The translations under genes were made by a program, and so were the position numbers. A stretch of DNA of 21,048 bases from Paramacrobiotus richtersi (taxonomy: Eukaryota > Tardigrada > Eutardigrada > Parachela > Macrobiotidae): assembly GCA_034698045.1 (NCBI GenBank), contig JAQGAU010001158.1:1-21048 (forward strand), written 5' to 3'. Position 1 is the first letter of the stretch. Every line of letters starts with the position of its first letter. Below, piece after piece: positions 1 through 8,800 of this stretch. The notes under the pieces are model-generated. The model was not told the DNA's origin and did not search any database. It saw nothing but the letters and a program-made list of their open reading frames with translations.

Positions 1-159
1 CATCATGATCATCACATACACAACATTCGTATTTTTGAATTATTCAGTGCATATTCTAACTTGATAGACTAAAAGTGCGTAATGGGTCAATACACAACCA
101 AAATAAGAGTCGAAGGAGACATACTTTGGTAAATTAGCACTGCGGATCGGCCAGCATGC
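1..159. repeat. Direct repeat, copy A (partner at 806-964)
   Basis: Positions 1-159 match 806-964 without gaps, with about five mismatches by eye (roughly 97 percent). The match covers the end of a peroxiredoxin exon and the start of the next intron. The left boundary may lie outside the window. Confidence 0.93.
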
Positions 160-528
160 GGATTTTGCCTTCTGTCTTGAGTTCACGTACCCACGCTTGC
201 ATCCTGCAAAGAGAGGCGTTATTCAGCGTACCAGAAGGGTACAAGCAGTTATTCAGACCGAAATAAAAACTCTTAAAATTCATATTAAATTACTTGAATT
301 TTTTTCTGATTTAATTCTTTGAATTTCATTAATCTCCAGGATTTGTAACTGTTTAAACGTAATATAGTTAAAACAGACCACTGAAACTGACCGAACTGCA
401 GCCCAGAGTGTAGGCGTCCGCACACTCAACAGCACCGCCTTTTTTTGCCCGCACACTTCCGAAGCGCAGAGCTTCTTCATGGGATCATTCTCCACCAGCA
501 CGGAAACATTGGGCAAGGAATCGCCTTC
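125..528 (-). pseudogene. Peroxiredoxin-5-like gene, broken (two exons, cut by window edge)
   Basis: Peroxiredoxin-5 family enzymes reduce peroxides through a peroxidatic cysteine in a TPGC context. Reading leftwards, one exon begins after a tttgcag acceptor at 528 and encodes EGDSLPNVSVLVEN and then KKAVLLSV, matching the family N-terminus (VGD.LP...VF, KGV/AVLF.VPGAFTPGCS). About one base is missing near 418-420. Past it, the family resumes in the next frame as DAYTLGCSSVSFSG, with the peroxidatic Cys codon at 398-400; the preceding Pro is Leu. A second exon, 203 to 125, after an acceptor tttgcag, reads MQAWVRELKTEGKIRMLADP, the family AW....K.EGK.R.LADP block, and then meets a TAA stop at 134-136. 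Its donor is gtatgt. The family segment between the two blocks (VEQAEAL to SVNDPFV) is not visible, and the C-terminus would lie beyond position 1. Frameshift, missing exon and stop make this a pseudogene or strongly altered paralogue. Confidence 0.72.
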
Positions 529-534
529 CTGCAA

Positions 535-790
535 ATGCGCCCAAAACGTCGTACCATACGCAAATGCTTTGCAAAAAAACAGCCATCTGTTAAGTTACTG
601 TTTTTCTTGATGTAGCCTCGTCTCGGCTGATGAAGCGTTTATTGTTTTAGAAATAGGTTTTGACAATAATTATTAATCATCCAACACTGTTAATTTTATT
701 GTTACAAATAACTTATAAAAATTATTTATTTTTAAAATCGTAAACTATATCAGTTACCGTGTTAATAAAAAGGTTAAAAACAACGTTTAT
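535..790. other. AT-rich spacer or intron
   Basis: No coding signal seen. Low-complexity A/T runs dominate 640-790. On the splice model given for the peroxiredoxin-like gene this would be part of its first intron. Confidence 0.4.
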
Positions 791-819
791 TGATGATCAT
801 GGCATCATCATGATCATCA
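791..819. repeat. Perfect 11-bp inverted repeat, 7-nt spacer
   Basis: Arms tgatgatcatg (791-801) and catgatcatca (809-819) are exact reverse complements. The right arm belongs to the 159-bp repeat (it is also present at positions 4-14), while the left arm is outside the part visible in copy A. It may mark the duplication end. Confidence 0.75.
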
Positions 820-964
820 CATACACAACATTCGTATTTTTGAATTATTCAGTGCATATTCTAACTTGATAGACTAAAAGTGTGTAATGGATCAATACAC
901 AACCAAAATAAGAGTTGATGGAGACATACTTTGGTAAATTTGCACTGCGGATCGGCCAGCATGC
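806..964. repeat. Direct repeat, copy B (partner at 1-159)
   Basis: Second copy of the 159-bp repeat, offset by exactly 805 bases. The right boundary at 964 is sharp and cuts through a coding exon. A perfect 11-bp inverted repeat (791-801 and 809-819) sits at its left edge. The copy lies in the presumed first intron of the peroxiredoxin-like gene. Confidence 0.93.
930..964 (-). pseudogene. Duplicated peroxiredoxin exon end (MLADPQCKFTK)
   Basis: This is the end of a second copy of the peroxiredoxin LADP exon, inside a 159-bp repeat. It reads MLADPQCKFTK on the minus strand followed by a gtatgt donor. It carries the sense codon AAA (939-941) where the other copy has the stop TAA. Similarity to the other copy ends at 964, within the exon, so the N-terminal part of the exon is absent. 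It is probably a non-functional fragment inside the presumed first intron. Confidence 0.6.
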
Positions 965-1012
965 AAGTTAAAGGTCATCTGAACATTGTTCCCTGAGAAG
1001 GAGAAACGTTAC

Positions 1013-1126
1013 CTTGAAGGATTTGCACGAACCGGAGTATTTCTTGCTGGAGAAGATGGCCTGTGCGCTCTGGCAGTCGCCTGCAGAGCACAGGAGCTGG
1101 GAAGTGCCGCGCTGTACCAGGACGTT
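1013..1126 (-). pseudogene. Possible 5' exon of the peroxiredoxin-like gene (presequence-like)
   Basis: A 38-codon open stretch on the minus strand lies between an aatag acceptor-like site and an AAG|gtaacg donor. It encodes NVLVQRGTSQLLCSAGDC and ends AIFSSKKYSGSCKSFK. It has three cysteines, is rich in Ser, Ala, Lys and Arg, and has a single acidic residue. Splicing in phase 0 to the acceptor at 528 gives SCKSFK-EGDSLPNVSV in frame, so it could be the mitochondrial-presequence exon of the peroxiredoxin-like gene, as some family members have such leaders. Against this, there is no in-frame ATG before an upstream TAG (1127-1129). The assignment is inference from phase, composition and position only. 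Confidence 0.3.
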
Positions 1127-1239
1127 CTATTGTTCCGTTGGTGATCAGATGGATAAAACACACAGATATAACCGAGAAAACGTTTGTAGTTTATCGACAG
1201 ATGAGACTAGACAGATGTACTGAATACGTTGCTCTAGTT

Positions 1240-2100
1240 TAACACGCTGATGATTATGTAACAAGCGTAATCAAACTATTAAGCGTTAGATGAGCAAGCC
1301 CCACTTGGCCACCTCCAACCGATATGACTCATTCTAAACAATTATGCATCCGGCACTAAGCAAATTGCAGTAAATGTGTGTCTGCTTGTCTGCTGTTTAA
1401 TGTATGCCACTCTGTTGCACAGCAACTGCATGAAGCAAAATAGTGCAAAAAGATCGAATCTGATCAAATCCTTCCACACTTTATCCAATGTTATTAAAGC
1501 GCAATATTAAGCGTTTCCACGCAATTTATGTGAGTTGCTAAAGGACGTAAAGTGACGTTACAGAGATTGCTTCTTTCGCTTACAGAGATCGTTACAGAGA
1601 TCGCAGAAGTCTTTCAAGTTGAAACACTCTTTTCGACATCATACAAATGATCAACCGTTGCATATTATCGCCTCTTTTGACATTCGTTTGAAATCCTGAT
1701 TTGCATTCTAATAGATCAATTCTGTCATGATTAGAATGGTTTCGGTTTCTGGGAGCGTGCCACTTACCTTCGACTTGCAACAAGCAACAATACCTGCGTT
1801 CCAATGACTAGCGGATATATAATCCTCATAGAATAATACCCTATCGAGAGTTTTCGTGTTGATCGGAGTTTATTCTCAAGCACGTCTGGTTCTCACATGT
1901 AATTCTTCAGAAATCAACTTCTACCAGTCATAAAATTTGTCGACTACACTTTGAACAGTTGTGGATTAGTCAGGGAATATGAAGCTATTCGGTGACGAGC
2001 TACCAGTAATACCAAACATGTGCAACATCTTGCGGATTACATGGAAAATGCCCCTAAAGCATCACCCGAAATGGACGTCGTTTGTGAGTTAGTATGCTGA
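1240..2100. other. No recognisable gene
   Basis: AT-rich sequence with scattered stops in all frames. The longest open stretch (1592-1804, minus) has no family resemblance that I can see. A short run at 1980-2093 can be read as MKLFGDELPVIPNMCNIL on the plus strand, but nothing supports it beyond being open. Confidence 0.4.
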
Positions 2101-2106
2101 ATAGTC

Positions 2107-2262
2107 AGACTACAGCTGTGAAGCATCGTCTGGGTGGGAGCAAATGCTTAGCAGGGCCAACCGTGTGAAAGTAAACGGACGCAAACCTCTCCAGGACAAA
2201 TATGTGCGGTCACAGAGCCATGTCAGTGAGAGCAGCCCGGACAGCAGTATGACATTCAGGAA
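2107..2262 (+). other. Unassigned open stretch, possible coding remnant
   Basis: A 51-codon stretch runs from just after a TAG to the TGA at 2260-2262. It starts SDYSCEASSGWEQMLSRANR and ends SSPDSSMTFRN. Composition is hydrophilic and protein-like, but no methionine start or convincing splice sites frame it. A short open piece follows at about 2295-2345 (PPNVSIPSYYVPDLFGP). I do not recognise either; they may be relics of one exon pair. Confidence 0.15.
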
Positions 2263-2624
2263 CTGATACTAATTTTTTTATTCGGCCACAGCCACCAAAT
2301 GTGTCAATTCCAAGCTATTATGTGCCAGACCTCTTCGGGCCTTAAAGAACAGTAGTCCAGTCTCGTTCCTGGGCAAACTCCCCAACCATGAGCGAACAGC
2401 GCTGATCCGCAAATTTTGAAGCTAACAACTTGTAAGAGCAACATCAGTGCCGAACCGGGTTTTTCATGCCACATTTGAAAATATTGGCATCCTTTTTATT
2501 TCGCTTCGACTATCCGAGCTTTGAATATGGACGCTAATGCGAATATACCAATGCGAAATCATTGGGGCAATATGGTCTAGATAAAACTGTACCATTGTCA
2601 CGGCGGGGTTCTTGGACAGACAGG

Positions 2625-2855
2625 TCAGTTTTTCAGAATCATTGCCTCAAGGCTTCCATTTTTTCCTGTAATACCTAAAACAACAGCATACTTTGCCAAA
2701 TATGCATTATGGGAATCAGCTCGGGTTCGTTGCCCGCTTTGTGAAAATTCACAAGCACTCCAGTGTCCTGCATCCACAGCTAAACCACGGTGGATGGCGC
2801 CGTTACTGCAGACCACATCCACAGCATAGCCTTGCAAAATGAGTGTATACAACAA
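2625..2855 (-). CDS. Unassigned ORF, 76 codons
   Basis: An open reading frame begins ATG and reads MLYTLILQGYAVDVVCSNGA, then AVDAGHWSACEFSQSG. It has two cysteines, no clear transmembrane segment and no family that I recognise. The opposite strand is also open over most of the same interval, so strand is uncertain. It has no visible neighbours or promoter features. It may be chance. Confidence 0.15.
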   Translation of the reverse strand: MLYTLILQGYAVDVVCSNGAIHRGLAVDAGHWSACEFSQSGQRTRADSHNAYLAKYAVVLGITGKNGSLEAMILKN

Positions 2856-2859
2856 AATC

Positions 2860-3700
2860 TTGATTTCCCCAGATTTTCTGCCAATATGTGATAATTTATA
2901 GCGACTAGTAACAGCTCAAATCTCGAGACCAGATTCTTGTGGTGCCAGAACTAGTACCAATACCAGTACACTTTAATAATGCGCGATTCATTCACTTTCT
3001 GGCAGCAGCTTGCAATGAGTCGCTGCGCTGTTAGAACGTGAATGAATGACGTAAATGTAGTGTGAAACGAGGATAAAAAAAAAGACATGGGGAAACTACG
3101 AAAGCCAAACATTCTAGTTGCTGTCGCGCTGTATATTTTCCAGCAAACATCTTCTTCACCTGTATGCGCCCATTTTGGGAAATCGCGCGCTTGGAATTGC
3201 CAAAAACTGCATCATTCTATGCAGAGTATATAGGGATATGATGCATCTGGAAGCGATTACACAGGAAACCATACACTGCATGTGATGTATGCTTTCATTC
3301 AGAAATTGATGCTAAATAGTTCCGTTCTAATTGTCCACTATATTACCAAGCATCTGTTACATAAAACTAACACTTACTCTGTACAACTCACTATACACCA
3401 GTATTCTGTAAGCAAACGCATGATACACACTGTCCCTGACTTTCTCGTCAACTGATACGCAGTCAAAAAATTCGTATTGGTTGCTTGTTTATGGAAAAGC
3501 TGTACGAGACAATCCAAGTACATTCTGTGTTGTGCTTCCTCAGTAGATATGAGTAGTATCTGCGAGCTGTGCACTGTTCAGAATGTTTTTAGACTTCTCT
3601 TTGATGTGTTTACTCCTGTGGACAGTTTCGTGAGGAACTTCCAATAAACGGTATAAATACCACAAATGGTATGAAGTTTAACTTCCGATGACGGTTAGGC
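2860..3700. other. No recognisable gene
   Basis: No coding or RNA signal seen. The minus-strand open stretch at 3374-3574 has no recognisable motif. Confidence 0.4.
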
Positions 3701-3706
3701 ATAATA

Positions 3707-4185
3707 GTGTTGAAACATCAGCGCTTGTACAACAGTCAACATTTTGCGGAATGTGTTTTTACGTTGGTATATTTCTATTGTGAAACCAAAGGATTAGATT
3801 CTCATATCCTACTGCGGCTAGTTCTAATCACGGTGACCTTTTACCCTTATTGTGGCTGTTTTACTGGATACATAACCAAATACATAAACACACGGGTGGG
3901 TACTAAATCCCACGGTCCGCTAGTTGAAGAAGTTGTAGCATGTTTATATCTGGGGCAACTGATACATATGCAAGGTCTTGGTCTGAAAACCAGGAATCAA
4001 TGGTTCCTGTCCCTGATCCAGAATATTTTGAAAATCCAGAATATTGTAAACAGGGTTATTTGATAATACGATATTTAATGTTGTTAAGCGGCTTCATCTC
4101 TTCCACTACCAGGAAATGTTGCGACCAAAGGTGCTGTTTCATATCCCTAACCCCTTCAATACGGGCGGGGTACAGAGTATTTTGA
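3707..4185 (+). other. Two overlapping unassigned open stretches
   Basis: One frame (3707-4063) is open for 118 codons with a mildly hydrophobic N-terminal half (LVYFYC, LVLITVTFYPYC). A second frame (3940-4185) contains ENQESMVPVPDPEYFENPEY, which includes a small internal duplication: the 12-mer atccagaatatt occurs at 4016-4027 and 4034-4045. Neither resembles a known family to me. Treat as possible chance ORFs. Confidence 0.15.
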
Positions 4186-4233
4186 AAATGAACATGATAC
4201 TCGTCTAGCGAATTGGAAGAGAGTCAGCTGAAG

Positions 4234-4276
4234 ATTAAACTGAATCTTCAATTAAACTGAATTGAAATTAAACTGA
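4234..4276. repeat. Three short repeats of attaaactga
   Basis: The 10-mer attaaactga occurs at 4234-4243, 4251-4260 and 4267-4276, spaced 17 and 16 bases apart, and is flanked by variants such as gaatcttca. It is a decayed minisatellite of about 16 bp or a chance cluster. Confidence 0.6.
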
Positions 4277-4313
4277 AGAGAATTCTGGCATCGAACTTCA
4301 CTTCTTGTCCGTC

Positions 4314-4345
4314 CAAGAGCACGCCACGGGTTATGCGTGCTCTTG
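4314..4345. repeat. Perfect 11-bp hairpin
   Basis: The arms caagagcacgc (4314-4324) and gcgtgctcttg (4335-4345) are exact reverse complements around the 10-nt loop cacgggttat. The stem is GC-rich and stable. No transcript or gene end can be tied to it. Confidence 0.8.
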
Positions 4346-5500
4346 AGCGACTGAGTGTACAGGGAACAAATGCAAGCCGCAAAAGAATAAACCGCTGCAG
4401 CTTGGCCAACTTTGCGTTTGCCGTTTTGACTTTACCCTTGCCGTTTACTTCGCCTTGTATTCTTTGACGTAGACTTTACCTTTGACGATGCTACAAATTA
4501 TGCCGTACCGCTTTTCGTCACCACTACTTCCGTACCACACCACACCACTTCACTTTAAATTTGATTTTGCTTTTGGCGGGGAGTTCAATTGCGGACGAAG
4601 TAGAAGATGCGAGCTTGTGTCTGATTCTTTGTTATGCACAACAGTCCCATTGCGCCATGCAATACAGCCACTAACCGATGGGACGATAGACGTCACACGT
4701 CGGAAACCAAGCACTGGATCCCCGCAACCATCTACCGGACGCAAATCTTTGCATACCGACGTAGCCGCGTAAATAACACTGTTCACATATTGATGCATTC
4801 TGACTTTGCGTTACATTTAGGCTTCAGCCTCGAGGTTAACGCCCTGGCTACACATTCGTGCACTCGCGCCTGTGAGCATTTTAGATACCAGAGCCATACT
4901 TTCATACATCTTTTTTGTCTACCTGTAGTTATGGATAATTATCGTACTTATGGATGGTTTTCTACCTGTATTTATTTATGGATAATTATATTAGAGTTGT
5001 TATACTACTGATGTTGTCAGTCTTTTACTAGTAATAATAGTTTATTGGCCAATAATAACCTTTTTATCTTAATCATCCAGCGTAATGATTCAGTTGCATC
5101 GAATTCAGTTCATGTACCTTCTGTACTTCCTTCGCTTCGGTCATGCAGAGCCCGCAATCGACGAGTGCACTTTCCTAGTTATTTCACGAATACGTCGTTA
5201 CACAGATAATTCGCGTCAATGCGCGAAGTTGCGCTCGTCGTCTAATATGCTTCACGTTGACTCCACGTCGTCGAGATGTTACACTAGTAATTCTGCATCA
5301 CGTGCTCTCTCAGATTTACGACGGTATGGGCGTATTTCCTTTCCTTCATTACAGCTCAGATCAGCTATGGGAAAGACTCAGGTCAACCAGTCGGCGCTGG
5401 TCCAGTTATCACCCTTGAGGTCGGCGATGAACGATCTAATTGTCGTGTAGGTAGATAACGTCGTCCGCGATTTGCCGGGGTCGTTTTCTTGAAAATGGCT
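4346..5500. other. No recognisable gene
   Basis: Several overlapping ORFs in different frames (for example 4482-4772, 4634-5011, 5085-5450) are biased in composition and resemble nothing I know. Pyrimidine-rich, repetitive wording such as ttgccgtttt / ttgccgttta occurs near 4419-4450. No promoter can be assigned. Confidence 0.35.
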
Positions 5501-5515
5501 GCTGAGATGTAGTGC

Positions 5516-5996
5516 TTGGCTGCAGCGTGTGATACCCCTCGTAGCCATCGATTAGTGGTATGTTGTGTTTATGCCTCGTGTAATGGTTATCCTAACAAAA
5601 TGGTATTGCTGCTTAAGTTGTGGCGAAGACAGAGCACTAAAGTGTGGGGTATGGAAGGTCAACACGGACTTAATCAAGGGAAGAAAAGCCGGTTGGTGTT
5701 CCAGAGAACCCATAGTTAACCAGGCGTACAACCAGGTTTCCCAAAAGGCATAGTACAAGAGGTGGCAAGATGTGGTCAGCATGCAGATGCGCCAGTCTGG
5801 AGTCCAAAGCAACCGTTGCTACTGGTTCAACACTAGGAAAGTTAAAACCCGTGGTTGTTGTGCTAGCTGGTCCGGAAAATCAGCTCAATTGACACGCCGG
5901 AGAAGAAAAAGTCCGATCCAAAAGCAGAACAACTTGTCCGCAGCAAAGGTCACGGAAACTAATAGTGAGAAATTTGAAATCGCTGATGCTGTTTAG
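5516..5996 (+). other. Unassigned cysteine-containing open stretches
   Basis: Overlapping open frames at 5516-5719, 5565-5753 and 5772-5996 include the Cys-rich runs RLVVCCVYASCNGYPNK and KWYCCLSCGEDRALKCGVW. The last stretch has RRRRKSPIQK. A zinc-binding module broken by frameshift was considered, but the cysteine spacing fits no family I can name. No splice sites clearly delimit exons. Confidence 0.12.
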
Positions 5997-6341
5997 AATT
6001 GCTGATGTCAATGGGAATTTACGCTTTGAAAAACGTTTCCGTGACCTAACCGCGATCCAGTGCTTCACATCTGCTTGATGGCATCGTTTCTGAATGCCTG
6101 GTTACAAGAAGAACGCAGTCAGTAGATTAGCTTCGAGTCAAGCAACAGAACCTGGAATAACCACAGTATCGACCAAAATGGCGGGGGGCAGTCCTGTGAG
6201 ATACCTGTTTCACAAGTACGAACGCTTGAGCTGAAGCAGCTTCAAACCGAAACTTTGATAAAGAAAATTGTTTCCAGTGAAACGGAAACGATGACAGTGG
6301 GTTACAAATGAGCTGAACAAACATGATGCAACCTGCCGTAG

Positions 6342-6680
6342 ATGTTACTAACCCCCCACCAAACCCTTGAGTTTCCCGTTTCGAATAAACGTCCTTGCGA
6401 ACCATCAACGATCCTCACTGACTTTCCGCTCAACAGCATCAGTTCTAATGGTGAAGGAACACCAAAAATGGGTGGTCAAGCAGGGCCAAGTTATTATGCC
6501 GCCGGCGCTAAAGCAACTATCAGCAACTATTCTCTTTTAATGACCACAAATCCTCTTAATGTCATCACACTCACCAACTCCAGCTTTAAGGACAAAGTTT
6601 TAAAAAGCAATGTCGAAGTGGAAACGACGAAGAATGCTGGTAAAAGCTACCTTCCGAGTACAGCAAGGTGGCTAAATTAA
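6342..6680 (+). CDS. Unassigned ORF, about 112 codons
   Basis: An open stretch rich in Ser, Thr, Asn and Pro (SNGEGTPKMGGQAGPSYYAA, then TTNPLNVITLTNSSFKDKVL) ends at TAA 6678-6680. Its composition is consistent with a disordered segment, but also with chance. No domain, signal peptide or membrane segment is evident, and the opposite strand is open over part of it. Confidence 0.15.
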   Translation: MLLTPHQTLEFPVSNKRPCEPSTILTDFPLNSISSNGEGTPKMGGQAGPSYYAAGAKATISNYSLLMTTNPLNVITLTNSSFKDKVLKSNVEVETTKNAGKSYLPSTARWLN

Positions 6681-7590
6681 AAGGCACTGTCAACTTACGA
6701 GCCATGAATTGCGATTACGAGCGCGAGATGGCCAACTAGTTAAGCATCACTGGATACCAGACGATTACGATCTAACATCTATAAACTAGGTAAGAAAGCT
6801 AGTAAAGTATCTGAGTATGCGAATGCATGATGCACTGAACGTGACTGCATCGAGCATGAAGGTGAACACAAATACGTGCAAATTCAGCGATGCAATACCC
6901 ATAACCAATTCCATTTATCATGAGTTATGCAAACCATAGTAACTTTCCGAGCTAACGTACATTACTTGTAACATGCCAGAACAGGTTCGAAGTAGGATCT
7001 CCTGACACTTTACCCTGACATTCAGCAGTACCTAACCGTAATATTGACAGTATCATTCAAATTGGAAAGTGTTACGCCACTTAGTTACACATGTCAGCCA
7101 AATTCCGTATTTTTAGCCTTTTCCTTGAAAGTCCCCGTACATTATTTGTCGTAGGTGTCAAAATTACAGCTATCCTCATCACCATTAAATTTTAGTTGTT
7201 CGCCTGTTTCCGACTCCCACGCCGAAACATTTTCTGGAATCATAGAGTATTACTCTTCGTTTTTACGTGGCGTTTCAATCCCGTACGCTTTGGTATCCGG
7301 GCAAGGTAACAATACCGTTTCCGAACTTTTATCGGGAGTAACTCGTTACTTTTTAATTTACAACATCCACTAAAGATAATTACATGTAATATCCACAGTA
7401 TTTTTCCAGTTGCCATGGTGTATAGTTGGTTCATGTTTTCATTGTTGTAATGCAGTACACCATGTCAAATACGTGATTGAATTTTGCTGTTCACAAAGCA
7501 TTCAATTTTTCTCACTTCTAATTACCGCATACAGTATCGCATTCGGTTCCTAGCAGGACAATATAGAGTTGATTTATAACAGCTGCTAAA
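6681..7590. other. No recognisable gene; upstream flank of the small gene
   Basis: The open stretch 7155-7373 (plus) resembles no family. The sequence is AT-rich towards 7500. It would hold the promoter of the two-exon gene starting at 7604, but no clear TATA or initiator stands out. Confidence 0.3.
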
Positions 7591-7603
7591 CTTGACACTA
7601 GAT

Positions 7604-8055
7604 ATGGACGTGTCCAACAACGACAAATTAACGCTTGGCATAAATGGCAGCGAAGACACACAATCAGTGCCACGAGATTCCGAAGGGGTTGACTCGGATC
7701 ATACCGAAGGTATGCACATATTTCAGTGGTATTTGACTTCTCCACTTCCCCTCATGCAATTGTTGATTGAACCCTTTGCACTTAACAATGTGCATGTATG
7801 CAAGTCTTCATTGTTTCATGCGTTCAGAATTCATTCAGAAATCTATACCGAACTTCTGCTAACTACTTGGTACTGACGCAGGAGGATATCGTTTCCGCTG
7901 GAGAGAACGAAAAAAAGCCAAACCGATTTATGTTTAAGCTACCCCCGCACCTTGAGGCACTGGCAGAAAAGTATCGAAAGGACGTACGATTCGAAACTCA
8001 GCAAGAAAGAGAACATTTCTTTTTCTCGCTGGAGCGTTATTATCATCGGAAATAG
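7604..8055 (+). CDS. Small two-exon gene, 121-aa charged protein of unknown function
   Basis: Exon 1 (7604-7795) begins MDVSNNDKLTLGINGSEDTQ and is acidic and Ser-rich. Exon 2 (7882-8055) begins EDIVSAGENEKKPNR after the acceptor gacgcag and ends SLERYYHRK with a stop at 8053-8055. The donor cat|gtatgc and this acceptor are both in phase 0, giving an 86-bp intron. The second half (FMFKLPPHLEALAEKYRKDV, then FETQQEREHFFFSLERYY) is highly charged and probably helical. I do not recognise the family. ATG 7604 is chosen because the frame upstream has only a non-ATG start. A stronger-looking donor at 7711 (GAAG|gtatgc) is out of phase with the acceptor. The PCNA-like gene follows on the same strand, about 750 bp downstream. 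Confidence 0.42.
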
Positions 8056-8059
8056 TTTG

Positions 8060-8800
8060 TCGGCGTATTGTTCCGCTTTTTTGTGGTATCTTGAAGTGCT
8101 GGATACAGTGTACTTGTGTATCATTCTAACGAAGTGAAGTTGTGCATACGGTGGACGTTTAATTTGGCTGTCAAATGTTATCCATGCGCTTACAAACGTG
8201 CAGCGCCATGCCCTCTGTCACCCAGATAATCGTCCCATATAATCGTTCGTTTGCATAAAAAACGTTTTTGTGTCATACCAGTAATTCATATAACCCCCAT
8301 TTGTATGTAACATGTAGAGGCAAGGGCGCAGAAGCCAAAAGCACTGATTAATGTATACCATACTTGTTAACATAACGAATGGGTAGCGTATGCATCAGAG
8401 GGGAACTGTAGCTTCCATTACATAGCTGACAAATCTGGCAAATATGTTGGATGTATCTCACTATCGTTAATATCACAGATCTAGCGTTCCCAACCAAGGT
8501 CATGGATGCATCCAAACTTCTTACCCTCGATTGACCTGGATCCATATTAGGGTGTGTTACAATCTGAATTTGCGATGATCTTTTGTTTAATGACTTCTGT
8601 CTAGCAACAAGAACAAATTGCAAACATTGCATAAAGTTTTGCAATTATCAGCTTTACTCGAATCCTTTACAATGTGTGTCACTAAATATTGTCGCCTAAA
8701 AATATCAGTAGTTGGCTGCACATTTAGAATTATCGCAATATTTGGTTCTGATAATCCATTGAATTTGCGAATGTTCATTTTGTACATTGTCGGCAATAGC
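8060..8800. other. Spacer between small gene and PCNA-like gene
   Basis: No convincing gene. The frame of the PCNA-like first exon stays open upstream to about 8618, with hydrophobic sequence unlike PCNA. The minus-strand ORFs over 8348-8952 have no recognisable motif and partly shadow PCNA coding sequence. The PCNA promoter should lie here. Confidence 0.35.

Noticed and set aside
4482-5450. Chain of ORFs that could be one gene
   Set aside because: Frames overlap, composition is biased, no splice sites link them and no motif is recognisable.
5516-5753. THAP-like zinc finger
   Set aside because: Cysteine-rich, but the C2CH spacing and the downstream conserved Trp/Pro positions are not present.
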